A stretch of 64,000 nucleotides of DNA. Source: Lacticaseibacillus porcinae (lineage in GTDB: Bacteria > Bacillota > Bacilli > Lactobacillales > Lactobacillaceae). The notes beneath the pieces are model-generated. The model did not search any database. It was not told where the DNA came from and saw nothing but the letters and a program-made list of their open reading frames with translations. Made by a program: the position numbers and the translations under genes. Positions 51,626 through 62,562 of this stretch are shown here, one piece after another. Position 1 is the stretch's first letter. Every line of letters starts with the position of its first letter. The stretch spans positions 1 to 64,000 of the forward strand of contig NZ_RHNS01000002.1 in the NCBI RefSeq assembly GCF_003946305.1, read 5' to 3'.

Positions 51626-51726
51626 AAAATTTCTAAAAGCCTTGCTATGTCAGGTTTTTGCCGCTTGTCTACAAGCGTTGATAATGCTACCATTGAGTTG
51701 TTGCCGAAAGAAGGAGGCTGAAAGAT

Positions 51727-51918
51727 ATGTCTGTAGACTACACCGCGTTGATGGACCAGCTTAGAGCTGGTGAAATCGACGAGATCAAAATCGATCCAAC
51801 CACTTTTGCAGCGTTTCGGACCGCGTGGACCAATTATCCTGCGCGCAAAGAAATCGTAGGCACTGCAAGGCGCGAAGGTGTGATTTTATATCATTACCAC
51901 CCACTTAACGACAAATAA
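51727..51918 (+). CDS. Small conserved-looking protein, unknown function
   Basis: A 63-aa soluble protein (MSVDYTALMDQLRAGEIDEI, ending REGVILYHYHPLNDK). AGAAGGAGG lies 9 nt before the ATG, a very strong site, which argues it is real. No family recognised. It sits between clpE and ptsH, divergent from clpE; 103 bp separate it from ptsH. Confidence 0.65.
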   Translation: MSVDYTALMDQLRAGEIDEIKIDPTTFAAFRTAWTNYPARKEIVGTARREGVILYHYHPLNDK

Positions 51919-52021
51919 GACTTGTCGTGAAAACGGAATAATGGTAAGGTTTACAAGAGATAGGATGAAGCCATTCTATTCGGCAAAAATTTTTTTCAAA
52001 TGACGAAGGAGCAGATTACTC

Positions 52022-52288
52022 ATGGAAAAACGCGAATTTAATGTTATTGCAGAAACAGGTATCCACGCCCGTCCGGCTACCCTTTTGGTACAAGCTGCCA
52101 GCAAGTTCAATGCCGACATCAACCTGGAATACAAGGGCAAGAGCGTTAACTTGAAGTCCATCATGGGCGTTATGTCCCTGGGTGTAGGCCAAGGCGCAGA
52201 CGTTACCATTTCCGCTGAAGGTGCCGACGAAGCAGACGCAATTGCTGCTATCGAAGAAACCATGAAGAAGGAAGGCCTCTCTGACTAA
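52022..52288 (+). CDS. ptsH: Phosphocarrier protein HPr
   Basis: An 88-aa PTS phosphocarrier. [17 protein letters not shown] carries the catalytic His15 and [16 protein letters not shown] the regulatory Ser46 phosphorylated by HPr kinase, the CcpA co-repressor signal. AAGGAG lies upstream of the ATG. Its TAA overlaps the ptsI ATG (TAATG). Confidence 0.98.
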   Translation: MEKREFNVIAETGIHARPATLLVQAASKFNADINLEYKGKSVNLKSIMGVMSLGVGQGADVTISAEGADEADAIAAIEETMKKEGLSD

Positions 52289-54009
52289 TGACAAAGCAAC
52301 TCAAAGGGATCGCCGCAAGTGACGGCATCGCAACTGCGAAAGCCTACATGTTGGTGCAACCCGATTTGTCATTCAAGCAGAGTGCAGTTCAAGATGCAGA
52401 CGCTGAAGTTCAGCGCCTGCATTCTGCTTTAAAGCAAAGCACTGACGAACTCCAATTGATCCGTGACAAAGCGGCAGAATCCTTAGGCGAAGAAGAAGCC
52501 CAAGTGTTCGATGCTCACATGATGATCCTCGCAGACCCAGAATTTACTGGCGCGATCGAAAGCAAAGTTAAAGATGACAAAATCAACGCCGAACAAGCCT
52601 TAAAAGACGTGTCCGACACTTTCATCTCCATGTTTGAAGCCATGACCGACAACCCTTACATGCAAGAACGTGCTGCGGATATCCGCGACGTGTCCACGCG
52701 TGTGTTGGCGCACTTGCTCGGTCGGGCTTTGCCAAACCCAGCCTTGATCGACTCCGAAGTGATCGTAGTCGCTCATGACTTGACCCCAAGTGATACTGCG
52801 CAATTGAACAAAAAGTACGTCAAAGCCTTCGTCACTGATATCGGTGGCCGCACGGCGCACTCTGCGATCATGGCGCGTTCTTTGGAAATTCCAGCGGTTG
52901 TTGGGACTAAGAGCATCACCGAAGACGTCAAAGACGGTCAAATGTTGACTGTTGATGGCTTAACTGGTGATGTCACCGTAGACCCTACTGACGAACAAAT
53001 CGCAGCTTCTCAAAAAGAAGCCGCTGATTATGCCGCTCAAAAAGCTGAATGGGCAACGTTGAAGACTGCTAAGTCCATCACTGCTGATGGCAAGCACTTC
53101 ACGATTGCTGCAAACATCGGGACTCCAAAAGACCTTGATGGCGTTTTGGCTAACGGTGCTGAAGCCGTTGGGTTGTATCGTTCAGAATTCTTATACATGG
53201 ATTCTGCCGAACTCCCAACTGAAGACGATCAATTCGAAGCTTACAAACAAGTTCTCGAAACGATGAGTCCAAAGCAAGTCGTTGTCCGGACCATGGACAT
53301 CGGCGGTGACAAGCACTTACCATACTTGCCACTTCCAGAAGAAGAAAACCCATTCTTGGGCTATCGTGCCATCCGGATCTCCTTAGATCGTGATGACATC
53401 TTCCGGACTCAATTGCGTGCTTTGTTGCGTGCTTCTGCATTCGGTAAGTTAGGCATCATGTTCCCAATGATCGCCACAATTGCTGAATTTGAAGCAGCCA
53501 AGAAGATCTTTGAAGAAGAAAAAGCGAAGTTAGTTGCCGACGGTGTTAAGATCGGCGACGACATTGAACTTGGCATGATGATGGAAATTCCAGCTGCCGC
53601 TGTGTTAGCTGATCAATTTGCTAAGCATGTTGACTTCTTCTCCATCGGGACTAACGATTTGATCGGCTACACGATGGCCGCAGACCGTGGTAACGAACGC
53701 GTTTCCTACTTGTATCAACCTTACAACCCATCCATCTTGCGCTTAGTTAAGCACATCATCGATGCCGCTCATAAGGAAGGCAAGTGGGCTGGTATGTGTG
53801 GGGAAGCTGCTGGCGACCCTGTCATGGTACCGATCTTACTTGGCATGGGCTTGGACGAATACTCCATGTCCGCAAGTTCTGTCTTGAAAGTTCGCAGCCT
53901 CATGAAGAAGCTGTCCACTGAAGACATGAAGAAGCTCGCTGACAAAGCGGTCAACGAATCCGAATCCAACGACGATAACATCAAGCTCGTCGAAGAATTC
54001 ACCAAGTAA
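52288..54009 (+). CDS. ptsI: PTS enzyme I
   Basis: A 573-aa phosphoenolpyruvate-protein phosphotransferase that phosphorylates HPr. The active-site His is in [20 protein letters not shown], with the PEP-binding domain ([40 protein letters not shown]) and the C-terminal signature CGEAAGDP. Translationally coupled to ptsH. Confidence 0.98.
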   Translation: MTKQLKGIAASDGIATAKAYMLVQPDLSFKQSAVQDADAEVQRLHSALKQSTDELQLIRDKAAESLGEEEAQVFDAHMMILADPEFTGAIESKVKDDKINAEQALKDVSDTFISMFEAMTDNPYMQERAADIRDVSTRVLAHLLGRALPNPALIDSEVIVVAHDLTPSDTAQLNKKYVKAFVTDIGGRTAHSAIMARSLEIPAVVGTKSITEDVKDGQMLTVDGLTGDVTVDPTDEQIAASQKEAADYAAQKAEWATLKTAKSITADGKHFTIAANIGTPKDLDGVLANGAEAVGLYRSEFLYMDSAELPTEDDQFEAYKQVLETMSPKQVVVRTMDIGGDKHLPYLPLPEEENPFLGYRAIRISLDRDDIFRTQLRALLRASAFGKLGIMFPMIATIAEFEAAKKIFEEEKAKLVADGVKIGDDIELGMMMEIPAAAVLADQFAKHVDFFSIGTNDLIGYTMAADRGNERVSYLYQPYNPSILRLVKHIIDAAHKEGKWAGMCGEAAGDPVMVPILLGMGLDEYSMSASSVLKVRSLMKKLSTEDMKKLADKAVNESESNDDNIKLVEEFTK

Positions 54010-54016
54010 TCTCAAA

Positions 54017-54048
54017 GAAGCCTGACCCATTGTGGTCGGGCTTTTTTT
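54017..54048 (+). terminator. Terminator of ptsHI
   Basis: Stem AGCCTGACC / GGTCGGGCT (one G-U) followed by TTTTTT. Confidence 0.88.
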
Positions 54049-54059
54049 GACCTAACAAT

Positions 54060-54208
54060 CAGTGGCAGCCGGTTTCAGAGATCAGCACAAACCGCTGATG
54101 CTCTTGCACCTAAAAATCAAGCCAAGAAAAACACTTGGCTTGATTTTTGCCGGTGAAATCTGCGCCAGCCGCCAAAATTCGGCGTCTGACTTGATTTCAC
54201 TGCCACTG
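54060..54208. repeat. 149-bp inverted-repeat element between ptsI and purE
   Basis: Ends CAGTGGCAG / CTGCCACTG are a 9-bp perfect inverted repeat. Inside is a very strong hairpin AAAAATCAAGCCAAG (54112-54126) / CTTGGCTTGATTTTT (54134-54148), which could terminate in both directions. No gene within. No second copy is seen in the window. Confidence 0.5.
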
Positions 54209-54451
54209 GAAATTGTCAGTTCACCTTTGTGTGACCAAACGACCGCCACTCACTGTTGCTGTTGATTGTCAGCTGCTTGTCAAAACAGATCGATTTATCT
54301 TGATGATTAGTTGTAGCGTAAGTTGACAAGCTTCGGTGACATTTTTTCAGTTGCATTGAATATTGTGCTGAAACTGATTTAAAATCACGCTGGTTTGTCA
54401 ATTAAACTGAGCGATATGGAATTGAAGCTCAATACGAGATAAGGGAAGGCG

Positions 54452-54478
54452 AGCGACAATTTTGTCGGTCGCTTTTTT
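54452..54478 (+). terminator. Orphan terminator upstream of the pur operon
   Basis: Stem AGCGAC / GTCGCT with an inner CAA / TTG extension, followed by six Ts. No gene ends here, and 54209-54451 holds only an 8-codon frame without a clear ribosome binding site. It may end a small RNA or attenuate read-through. Confidence 0.6.
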
Positions 54479-54546
54479 GCGTGCACAAAACCCGAATAAT
54501 TTATAAATGTTGGCGGGTATGCTGACATCAAAAAGTTGAATAGCTG

Positions 54547-54641
54547 ACCGAACGTTCGTAAACACGAACGTTATAATTATTTCGTTGGTATTTCGTCCGC
54601 AATTAGCTTGTTTTTGACGAATTTGCGTGCTAGACTACAAA
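54547..54641 (+). promoter_or_regulatory. pur operon promoter region with PurR-like boxes
   Basis: ACCGAACGTTCGT (54547-54559) and ACGAACGTT (54564-54572) resemble the PurBox core (CCGAACWWT). A promoter TTGACG (54614-54619), 16-bp spacer and TACAAA (54636-54641) lies about 75 bp downstream, the distance reported for PurR-activated promoters in Lactococcus. A TATAAT at 54572-54577 is an alternative -10. No purine riboswitch is recognised in the leader. Confidence 0.6.
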
Positions 54642-54666
54642 TAACTTATGAAAGCAGGTGACGATT

Positions 54667-55152
54667 TTGAAAGTCGCGATCGTGATGGGATCTAGTTCTG
54701 ATTGGTCAACCATGAAGTTGACCGCAAAGCAACTCGACGATTTGGCAATTCCTTACGAAAAGCACGTGATCTCGGCACACCGTATGCCTGATGCGTTGGC
54801 TCACTTCGGCAAAACCGCAAAAGAAAATGGTGTGTCGGTGATCATTGCTGGTGCTGGTGGCGCTGCTCATTTACCAGGGATGTTAGCCGCAAACACCACG
54901 GTGCCAGTGATCGGAGTTCCAGTCAAAACCCGAACATTAAATGGCGTTGATTCCTTACTTTCAATTGTTCAAATGCCAGGTGGCGTTCCAGTTGCCACCA
55001 TGGCGATCGGTGACGCTGGGGCGACCAATGCGGCCTTGTTCGCAGCTTCGATCCTTGGGGTCAGTGATCCTGAAGTCACTCAGAGACTTGAGGCTTTTCG
55101 TCAAGCCCAAACGCAAAAAGCTGAAGAAAGCGAGGCACTGCTTGATGACTAA
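54667..55152 (+). CDS. purE: N5-carboxyaminoimidazole ribonucleotide mutase
   Basis: A 161-aa enzyme converting N5-CAIR to CAIR. The [10 protein letters not shown] motif near the N-terminus, [14 protein letters not shown] and [17 protein letters not shown] are the class I PurE signatures. The start is read as TTG at 54667, with AGGTG 6 nt upstream giving the family N-terminus; a GTG three codons earlier overlaps that site. First gene of the operon; its end overlaps purK by 8 bp. Confidence 0.95.
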   Translation: MKVAIVMGSSSDWSTMKLTAKQLDDLAIPYEKHVISAHRMPDALAHFGKTAKENGVSVIIAGAGGAAHLPGMLAANTTVPVIGVPVKTRTLNGVDSLLSIVQMPGGVPVATMAIGDAGATNAALFAASILGVSDPEVTQRLEAFRQAQTQKAEESEALLDD

Positions 55153-56257
55153 GCCATTGTTGCCGCCTGCGACCATCGGCATTGTCGGTGGGGGTCAACT
55201 AGGTCGCATGCTTGCCCAATCTGCTAAACAAATGGGCTATACCGTCGGGGTGTTAGATCCGACGCCGCAAGCACCAGCAGGTCAAGTCGCAGATTTTCAA
55301 ATCGAAGCCGAATACGAAGACGTTGATGCGCTGATGCAATTGGCGAAGCGTTCAGATGTCCTCACCTATGAATTTGAAAATGTCGACCTCGACGCGTTGA
55401 CGCAAGCTAAGCAATACGCCGCACTTCCGCAAGGCACAGAATTATTGCGGATCACGCGCCAACGGATCACTGAAAAAACATTCCTCCGTGATCACGGGAT
55501 CCCGACGGCAAACTTTGCCGCGGTCCCGGATGCCCAAAGCCTACAAGCGGCAGTCGAAGCAGTCGGCTATCCGGCTATTTTAAAAACGACGACTGGCGGC
55601 TACGACGGCCATGGCCAACAAGACTTGAACTCACCAGCCGATCTGTCAGCAGGTGAAGCCTTGGCCAGTAAGACGCCATGTATTCTCGAACAACGCAAAA
55701 CTTTCTCTCGTGAATTGTCGGTGATGGTGACGCAAGATGGCAACGATGACGTCCGTATTTTCCCAGTGGTTGAAAACCGTCATGCCAACCACATTTTGCA
55801 CACAACCATTGCGCCGGCACCAAACTTAAGCGCTGAGTTGCAAACACAAATCGATCAACTGGCAACGACCATCGCCAAAGCATTGAAGCTGCGTGGGGTG
55901 CTTGGCATCGAATTGTTTGAAACTGCTGAAGGCATCGTGGTCAACGAATTGGCGCCACGGCCGCATAATTCCGGGCATTACAGCATTGAAGCTTGCAACT
56001 TCTCGCAGTTTGACGCGCATATCTTAAGTATTTGTAATTTGCCGATCGCACCGATACATTTACTCACCCCAGCGGTGATGCGCAACTTGCTTGGCGACGA
56101 TTTGACCAAAGCCCGCGCGGCGTGGTCGCAGCATCCTGAGTGGCATTTTCATGATTATGGTAAAGCAGAGATTCGCCCAGCACGTAAAATGGGGCACATC
56201 ACTGTATGTGAAGGATCAGATCTCTTGAAGGCAGTCCAATTGGAGGGCGACAAGTAG
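55145..56257 (+). CDS. purK: N5-carboxyaminoimidazole ribonucleotide synthase
   Basis: A 370-aa ATP-grasp enzyme making N5-CAIR from AIR, bicarbonate and [23 protein letters not shown] at the start, [28 protein letters not shown] and [20 protein letters not shown] are diagnostic. The ATG at 55145 overlaps the end of purE; the longer open frame is not used. Its stop overlaps the purC start. Confidence 0.95.
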   Translation: MTKPLLPPATIGIVGGGQLGRMLAQSAKQMGYTVGVLDPTPQAPAGQVADFQIEAEYEDVDALMQLAKRSDVLTYEFENVDLDALTQAKQYAALPQGTELLRITRQRITEKTFLRDHGIPTANFAAVPDAQSLQAAVEAVGYPAILKTTTGGYDGHGQQDLNSPADLSAGEALASKTPCILEQRKTFSRELSVMVTQDGNDDVRIFPVVENRHANHILHTTIAPAPNLSAELQTQIDQLATTIAKALKLRGVLGIELFETAEGIVVNELAPRPHNSGHYSIEACNFSQFDAHILSICNLPIAPIHLLTPAVMRNLLGDDLTKARAAWSQHPEWHFHDYGKAEIRPARKMGHITVCEGSDLLKAVQLEGDK

Positions 56258-56970
56258 TGGAAAAGACAACTGTTTTATATACCGGTAAAGCCAAGCAAAT
56301 GTGGGCAACTGATGATCCAGATGTGTTATGGGTCGAATATATGGACCAAGCTACTGCATTAAACGGCAAGAAAAAAGTTCAAATCGATGGCAAAGGGACG
56401 TTGAATCGTCAGATCTCCAGTTTGTTGTTTGAAGAACTCAATGCCCAAGGCTTTCCAACGCACTACTTGAAAACTTTAGATGACACCACGATGTTGGTGA
56501 AAAAATGCACCATGATCCCACTAGAAGCAGTGGTCAGAAACTTTGCTTCCGGCAGCTTCGAACGTAAATTCAAAGTCGAACATCTCAAACCGTTAGTTCC
56601 AGCAGTCCATGAATTCTTCTACAAATCCGACGCTTTAGACGATCCGTTCATCAACAATGAACAAGCGATTGCCTTAGGCTTTGCCGATAAAGCAACCATC
56701 GATGAGATCCACACCATGTCTGATCGCGTCAATGCTTATCTGAAGCAACGTTTTGCTAAGATCGGGATCGATTTAGTTGATTTCAAATTAGAATTTGGCC
56801 GCTTAAACGATGGCACCTTTGTCTTAGCCGATGAATTATCCCCAGACAACATGCGCTTAGTCGATGAAGCCACTGGCAATTCGCTTGATAAAGATGTCTT
56901 CCGCAAAGACCAAGGCCCGCTGACTCCGGTATATGCTAGCGTCTTGAAGCGCCTCAAAGAAAGCAAATAA
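56257..56970 (+). CDS. purC: SAICAR synthetase
   Basis: A 237-aa enzyme joining CAIR and aspartate. LYTGKAKQMWATDDPDVLWV, VVRNFASGSFERKF, VDFKLEFGRLNDGTFVLADE and LSPDNMRLVD are the family motifs. Start is GTG at 56257 (TAGTG overlap with purK), with GGAGG 10 nt upstream. Confidence 0.95.
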   Translation: MEKTTVLYTGKAKQMWATDDPDVLWVEYMDQATALNGKKKVQIDGKGTLNRQISSLLFEELNAQGFPTHYLKTLDDTTMLVKKCTMIPLEAVVRNFASGSFERKFKVEHLKPLVPAVHEFFYKSDALDDPFINNEQAIALGFADKATIDEIHTMSDRVNAYLKQRFAKIGIDLVDFKLEFGRLNDGTFVLADELSPDNMRLVDEATGNSLDKDVFRKDQGPLTPVYASVLKRLKESK

Positions 56971-56997
56971 ACCCCTCTATTAGAAAGGAGCCCCACC

Positions 56998-57243
56998 ATG
57001 TTCAAAGCCAAGATCTATGTCAACTACAAACCTTCCGTTCTCGATCCTAAAGCTGAAGTGATCAAAAACACACTCAGTCGCTTAGGCCAAACCAATGTCA
57101 AAGACGTCACTGTCGGCAAGTATTTTGAAGTGTTACTTGAAGGTGATCGCGACGCTGTCGACCAACAAGTTGACGCCTTATGCGATCAGATGTTGGCCAA
57201 TGTCAACATGGAAGCTTATCGCTACTCACTTGAGGAGGTTTAA
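56998..57243 (+). CDS. purS: FGAM synthase subunit PurS
   Basis: An 81-aa protein ([37 protein letters not shown]), the small bridging subunit of the three-part FGAR amidotransferase. AAAGGAG precedes the ATG. Followed at once by purQ. Confidence 0.93.
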   Translation: MFKAKIYVNYKPSVLDPKAEVIKNTLSRLGQTNVKDVTVGKYFEVLLEGDRDAVDQQVDALCDQMLANVNMEAYRYSLEEV

Positions 57244-57244
57244 C

Positions 57245-57928
57245 ATGAAGGCTGCGGTTTTAACTTTCCCAGGCTCTAATTGTGATGATGATTTGCTGTG
57301 GGCAGTCAAAGACATTGCTGGCGCTGATGCTGAACTGGTTTCGGCAAAAAGCGAATCGCTGGAAGGCTTCGATCTGGTGTTAGTGCCAGGCGGCTTTTCT
57401 TATGGTGATTACTTGCGTAGCGGCGCGATCGCCAAGTTTGCGCCGATCATGACAGCATTGAAAAATTTTGCAGATAACGGCGGCTACGTCTTAGGCATTT
57501 GCAATGGGTTCCAGATTTTAACGGAAGCTGGTTTGTTGCCAGGGGCTTTACAATGGAACACCAGCTTGGAATTCATTTGTGAACCAGAACCGTTGAAAGT
57601 GGTCAACAATCGAACCGCTTTTTCCAATCAATATGCGCAAAATCAAGCGATCACCTTACCGATCGCCCATGGTGAAGGCAACTATTACGCCGATGCCGAT
57701 ACCTTATCAGAAATCGAAGCCAACAATCAAGTGGTGTTCCGCTATGCCGACAATCCTAATGGTTCCTTGAATGACATCGCCGGCTTGACCAACAAAGCAG
57801 GGAATGTCTTAGGGATGATGCCGCACCCAGAACGTGCAGTGGAAGCATTGCTTGGTGGCACTGATGGATTAGGCGTCTTTCAATCATTGATCGCTGCGAC
57901 GAAAGGAGCTGCCCATGCTGCAAACTGA
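57245..57928 (+). CDS. purQ: FGAM synthase glutaminase subunit PurQ
   Basis: A 227-aa class I glutaminase. [40 protein letters not shown], the catalytic Cys in [20 protein letters not shown] and the His/Glu pair in [17 protein letters not shown] lies 6 nt before the ATG, within the end of purS. Overlaps purL by 14 bp. Confidence 0.95.
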   Translation: MKAAVLTFPGSNCDDDLLWAVKDIAGADAELVSAKSESLEGFDLVLVPGGFSYGDYLRSGAIAKFAPIMTALKNFADNGGYVLGICNGFQILTEAGLLPGALQWNTSLEFICEPEPLKVVNNRTAFSNQYAQNQAITLPIAHGEGNYYADADTLSEIEANNQVVFRYADNPNGSLNDIAGLTNKAGNVLGMMPHPERAVEALLGGTDGLGVFQSLIAATKGAAHAAN

Positions 57929-60122
57929 ACTCACACCAGAACAGATCCGTGACCAAAAGCCATATTTGCAACTCGGCTTGACTGAAGCAGAATACAATTT
58001 ATTCGCTGAACGGTTAGGCCGTTTGCCCAACTACACGGAAATGGGTTTACAATCCGGCATGTGGAGCGAACATTGTTCTTATAAATACTCCAAACCGATT
58101 CTAAAAACTTTCTGGACGAAAAACGATCGCGTGTTGATGGGCCCTGGTGAAGGTGCCGGCGTCATTCGCATTGGTGAAGGCAAAGCGGTGGTGTTCAAAG
58201 CGGAATCGCACAACCACCCAAGTGCCGTAGAACCTTATGAAGGGGCCGCGACTGGGATTGGTGGCATCATTCGCGACATTTTCTCCATTGGCGCTAAGCC
58301 TGTTGCTAGCCTGGATGCCTTAGCTTTCGGGGATGAATTCGATGCCCACAACAAGAATTTGATCGATCAAGTCGTCGCTGGCATCGGCGGTTATGGGAAT
58401 GCGATCGGCATCCCAACTGTTGCCGGTGAAGTGCAATTCGACCCTGGCTATCAGAAAAATCCCTTAGTCAATGCCATGACTGTCGGTGTGATGGATGAAA
58501 AAGACATTCAAAAAGGCAAAGCCGCAGGGGTCGGCAACGCGATCATTTATGTCGGTGCAAAAACTGGACGTGACGGCATCAATGGCGCGTCGTTTGCTTC
58601 AGCAGAATTCTCTGATGCTGAAGACGCTGATCGCTCTGCCGTTCAAGTCGGCGATCCTTTCATGGAGAAATTGTTGACTGACGCGTGCTTGGAAGTCACC
58701 CATGATCACAAAGATGCATTAGTCGGGATCCAAGATATGGGGGCTGCCGGTTTAGTTTCCAGTTCTGCGGAAATGGCGTCTAAAGCCGGCTACGGCATGA
58801 CAATGGATCTGGACTTGATCCCGCAACGTGAACCTGGGATGACGCCTTTTGAAATTATGTTGAGTGAATCCCAAGAGCGGATGTTGTTATGTATCCGCGC
58901 CGGTCACGAACAAGAGATCCTCGATTTATTCAAAGGCTATGATCTGGATGCTGTGGTGTGTGGTCGCGTTGAAGATGGCCATCAATATCGCTTGTTGCAT
59001 CATGGCGAGGTGGTTTGTGATATTCCGGTCAGCTTGTTGACAGATGATGTCCCAACGTATACGACCGTGCCTGAAAAGCCTGAACGGTTAAAAAATCCTG
59101 CCCCTGATTTTGAACCGGTGATCGAAGATTTAGCAGCGACCTACAAACAATTGCTGGCGATGCCAAACATTGCGTCCAAACGTTCGCTGTACCGCCGTTA
59201 TGACGCGCAAGTCCAAACCAACACGGTGATCGCACCTGGTGGGGATGCTGGCGTGATCCGCGTCCGCGACACCCACAAAGCCTTAGCGATGACTGCAGAT
59301 TCTAACGGTCGCTTGCTGGCGTTAGATCCTGAAATCGGCGGCGCCATCACCGTTGCCGAAGCGGCACGTAATCTCGTGGCCACTGGTGCGGAACCGCTAG
59401 GCATTACCGATTGCTTGAACTACGGCGATCCTTCCAAACCTGAAGTGTATTACGAATTACAACAATCTGCCAAAGGCATCGTCGCTGCCACCAAGAAATT
59501 TAATACGCCAGTGATCTCCGGTAACGTCAGCTTGTATAACGAAACTGATCATCACGGGATTCACCCGACGCCAATGATCGGGATGGTGGGATTGATCGAA
59601 GACCTCACTGCCATTACCACCGTTGATTTCAAACAAGCAGGCGACATTGTCTATTTGGCCGGCAACACCGGCGATGATTACAACGGTTCAAGCTTACAAT
59701 ATTTGCAAACTGGTGCTTATGCAGGTCGATTGACTGGCTTTGATCTTGAAGCTGAAAAGCAAACCCAAGATCTCGTCTTGACTTTGATCCGTGAACACCT
59801 GGTCAATGCCGCCCATGATTTATCAGATGGTGGCTTAGCCGCAGCAATCGTGGAAATGGGTGCTAAACGCGAGCTCGGCTTGATTGCAGATACGACGCTG
59901 ACCACCACACAATTGTTCAGTGAGACGCAAGGGCGCTTCTTGTTGACGGTAAAACCTGAAGATCAAGCTGCTTTTGAAGCCATCGCCAAAGATCAAGCCG
60001 TGCAACTCGGGGTTGTTTCCACTGGTGATTTTGATTTGAAATTAGCAGATGGCGAGCTTAACACTCAAATGTCGCAATTGACCACCATCTACTCGGAGGC
60101 CTTAGCATGTGCGCTGAAGTAA
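57915..60122 (+). CDS. purL: FGAM synthase large subunit PurL
   Basis: A 735-aa enzyme, the short Gram-positive form that needs PurS and Pur[41 protein letters not shown] and [20 protein letters not shown] are the AIRS/FGAM synthase signatures. AAAGGAG precedes the ATG. Confidence 0.96.
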   Translation: MLQTELTPEQIRDQKPYLQLGLTEAEYNLFAERLGRLPNYTEMGLQSGMWSEHCSYKYSKPILKTFWTKNDRVLMGPGEGAGVIRIGEGKAVVFKAESHNHPSAVEPYEGAATGIGGIIRDIFSIGAKPVASLDALAFGDEFDAHNKNLIDQVVAGIGGYGNAIGIPTVAGEVQFDPGYQKNPLVNAMTVGVMDEKDIQKGKAAGVGNAIIYVGAKTGRDGINGASFASAEFSDAEDADRSAVQVGDPFMEKLLTDACLEVTHDHKDALVGIQDMGAAGLVSSSAEMASKAGYGMTMDLDLIPQREPGMTPFEIMLSESQERMLLCIRAGHEQEILDLFKGYDLDAVVCGRVEDGHQYRLLHHGEVVCDIPVSLLTDDVPTYTTVPEKPERLKNPAPDFEPVIEDLAATYKQLLAMPNIASKRSLYRRYDAQVQTNTVIAPGGDAGVIRVRDTHKALAMTADSNGRLLALDPEIGGAITVAEAARNLVATGAEPLGITDCLNYGDPSKPEVYYELQQSAKGIVAATKKFNTPVISGNVSLYNETDHHGIHPTPMIGMVGLIEDLTAITTVDFKQAGDIVYLAGNTGDDYNGSSLQYLQTGAYAGRLTGFDLEAEKQTQDLVLTLIREHLVNAAHDLSDGGLAAAIVEMGAKRELGLIADTTLTTTQLFSETQGRFLLTVKPEDQAAFEAIAKDQAVQLGVVSTGDFDLKLADGELNTQMSQLTTIYSEALACALK

Positions 60123-61561
60123 AATCGTTAAATGAAGAATGCGGGGTGTTTGGCGTTTGGGGTGACCCGCACGCTAACGTTTTAACGCATCTGGGCTTAC
60201 ACACTTTACAACACCGCGGCCAAGAAGGCGCTGGGATCGTTGGACTGACAGACCATGGTTTGCATCGTCACTATGGTTTCGGTTTGGTGTCTGAAGTGTT
60301 TGCTGATCCTGAATCCGTCCGCGCCCTTGCTGGGACTGCGGCGTTAGGCCATGTGCGTTATGCCACAGCCGGCGGGCGCATTTTGGAAAATATTCAACCG
60401 TTATTGTTCCGGTTCTCACATGAATCGATTGCCTTGGCACATAACGGGAATTTGACCAATGCGTTAAGTTTGCGCGATCACCTTGAACAAAGCGGCGCGA
60501 TCTTCCAATCGACTTCTGATACTGAAGTGTTGATGCACTTGATCCGCCGTTCAAAAGCCGCAACGTTTAAAGGGCAAATGATCGACGCCCTCAACCAAGT
60601 GCACGGTGGGTTTGCCTTTGAAGTGTTAACGGAACATGCGTTATACGCCGCTGTTGATCCCAATGGCTTCCGCCCGTTAGTGGTCGGCAAGTTACCTAGT
60701 GGTGGCTTTGTGATCTGCTCAGAAACTGCAGCGTTGAATGCCGTCGGTGCTGAATTTGTCCAAGATGTGCAACCAGGGCAATTGATTGTGATCGATGATG
60801 CCGGCTTACACGCTGAACAATACACCAATGACACCCAACTGGCAGTGTGCTCGATGGAATACATTTACTTCGCGCGTCCAGATTCTGAAATTCACGGTGT
60901 TTCCGTCCATGAAGCCCGCGTGAAAATGGGTGAACGCCTTGCCCAAGAACAACCTGCCGACGCTGATATCGTCGTCGGCGTTCCCAATTCTAGTTTGTCA
61001 GCGGCGTTAGGTTATGCGCGTGCTTCTGGCATTCCTTATGAAATGGGTTTGATCAAGTCGCAATACATTGCGCGGACCTTTATTCAACCAACGCAAGCAT
61101 TACGGGAACGTAGCGTGCGCATGAAGTTGTCACCCGTTAAAGCCGTGGTAGCAGGCAAGCGGATCGTGTTAGTCGATGATTCGATTGTCCGTGGCACCAC
61201 TGCCATTCAACTGGTGCAACTGCTTAAAGATGCTGGGGCCAAAGAAGTGCATTTGCGCATCGCCAGCCCGCCATTGCGCTTCCCATGTTTTTACGGCATC
61301 GATATTCAAACGACTCGTGAATTAATGGCTGCCAACCACAGTATTTGTGAAATGCGTGACTTGCTTGGCGCTGATTCATTAGCCTTTTTATCAGTTGATG
61401 GCTTGGAACAATCAGTTGGGTTACAAACCGATGCGCCTAATGGTGGCTTATGCGTCGCGTACTTTACCGGGGTTTACCCGACTAAGCTCGATGATTATGA
61501 AAAAACGTTGCATCAAGAGTTGTCTAAGCTTCAAATCAATATTGCGGAGGTTTCAGCATGA
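60107..61561 (+). CDS. purF: Amidophosphoribosyltransferase
   Basis: A 484-aa enzyme for the first committed step of purine synthesis. The 11-residue propeptide [11 protein letters not shown] precedes the N-terminal catalytic Cys (CGVFGVWGDP). The PRPP loop is RIVLVDDSIVRGTTAIQLVQ. The family often carries a 4Fe-4S cluster; I did not confirm all cysteine ligands. Overlaps purL by 16 bp. Confidence 0.95.
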   Translation: MCAEVKSLNEECGVFGVWGDPHANVLTHLGLHTLQHRGQEGAGIVGLTDHGLHRHYGFGLVSEVFADPESVRALAGTAALGHVRYATAGGRILENIQPLLFRFSHESIALAHNGNLTNALSLRDHLEQSGAIFQSTSDTEVLMHLIRRSKAATFKGQMIDALNQVHGGFAFEVLTEHALYAAVDPNGFRPLVVGKLPSGGFVICSETAALNAVGAEFVQDVQPGQLIVIDDAGLHAEQYTNDTQLAVCSMEYIYFARPDSEIHGVSVHEARVKMGERLAQEQPADADIVVGVPNSSLSAALGYARASGIPYEMGLIKSQYIARTFIQPTQALRERSVRMKLSPVKAVVAGKRIVLVDDSIVRGTTAIQLVQLLKDAGAKEVHLRIASPPLRFPCFYGIDIQTTRELMAANHSICEMRDLLGADSLAFLSVDGLEQSVGLQTDAPNGGLCVAYFTGVYPTKLDDYEKTLHQELSKLQINIAEVSA

Positions 61562-62562
61562 GTTTTGATTATAAAAGCGCTGGTGTCGATGTTGACGCTG
61601 GTAACGCATTGGTGCATCGCATCGCCCCAGTCGCTAAAGCCACGCAAAATGCGAATGTCTTAGGCGATCTCGGCGGGTTTGCCGCAGCGTATCGCTTACC
61701 TGAAATTTCACAGCCGACGTTAGTGTCTGCCACTGATGGCGTGGGGACGAAGTTGTTGCTGGCGTTGCAATGTGATCAACATGACACCATCGGCATCGAT
61801 TTAGTTGCGATGGTGGCTAACGACTTGCTGGCTGATGGTGCCAAGCCGCTGTTTTTCCTCGATTACTTGGCATGTGATCAACTAGATGTCGATCAAGTTG
61901 AAACCATTGTTAAAGGCATCGCTTATGGTTGTGAAATGGCCGGCATGAGTTTGATCGGTGGGGAAACTGCTGAAATGCCTGGCATGTATCCTCAACATCA
62001 CTACGATCTGGCAGGGTTTGCTGTTGGCTTAGCGTCTGAAGATAAACTGTTGCCTCAAGGGGTCAAAGCAGGCGATAAGTTGATCGGTTTGCCAAGCTCT
62101 GGGGTCCATTCCAACGGTTTCTCATTAGTTCGTCGCTTACTTGCAGAAACAAACCTCGCTTCGATGCCGTTAGCTGATGGCACTGAGATCACCACTGCCT
62201 TGTTGGCACCGACCCGCATTTACGTCAAAACGGTCTTGCCGTTGATTCAAGCAGGGTTGATCCATGGCGCTGCTCATATCACTGGTGGCGGTTTTGAAGA
62301 CAATGTCCCACGGATGTTGCCGAAGCACTTGGCAGCAGCATTTGATGTCGAGGCTTGGCAATGGCCTGAATTATTTACTCGTTTGCAAGAAGCCGGCGAT
62401 TTGAGCCTTGAAACCATGCGTCGAACCTTTAATTGCGGCATCGGCATGGTGTTAGCAGTTGATCCTGCAGATGTTGACACTGTCCTTGCCCAAAATCCTC
62501 ACAGCAAAGTGATCGGAGAGGTTATCCAACGCGATCAAGAGGCTGTGGTTTGGAGATCATGA
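61558..62562 (+). CDS. purM: AIR synthetase
   Basis: A 334-aa enzyme closing FGAM to AIR. YKSAGVDVDAGNALVHRIAP at the start, ATDGVGTKLLLALQ, GGETAEMPGMYPQHHYDLAG and HITGGGFEDNVPRMLP are signatures. ATGA overlap with purF. Confidence 0.96.
   Translation: MSFDYKSAGVDVDAGNALVHRIAPVAKATQNANVLGDLGGFAAAYRLPEISQPTLVSATDGVGTKLLLALQCDQHDTIGIDLVAMVANDLLADGAKPLFFLDYLACDQLDVDQVETIVKGIAYGCEMAGMSLIGGETAEMPGMYPQHHYDLAGFAVGLASEDKLLPQGVKAGDKLIGLPSSGVHSNGFSLVRRLLAETNLASMPLADGTEITTALLAPTRIYVKTVLPLIQAGLIHGAAHITGGGFEDNVPRMLPKHLAAAFDVEAWQWPELFTRLQEAGDLSLETMRRTFNCGIGMVLAVDPADVDTVLAQNPHSKVIGEVIQRDQEAVVWRS

Noticed and set aside
54405-54445. 8-codon frame upstream of the orphan terminator as an attenuator leader peptide
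   Set aside because: No convincing ribosome binding site, no run of regulatory codons, and no alternative hairpin pair visible.
54480-54660. Purine riboswitch in the pur leader
   Set aside because: The conserved junction sequences and loop-loop motifs of the purine aptamer were not found.
54658-54666. GTG at 54658 as purE start
   Set aside because: It lies within the ribosome binding site for the TTG at 54667, which gives the conserved PurE N-terminus.
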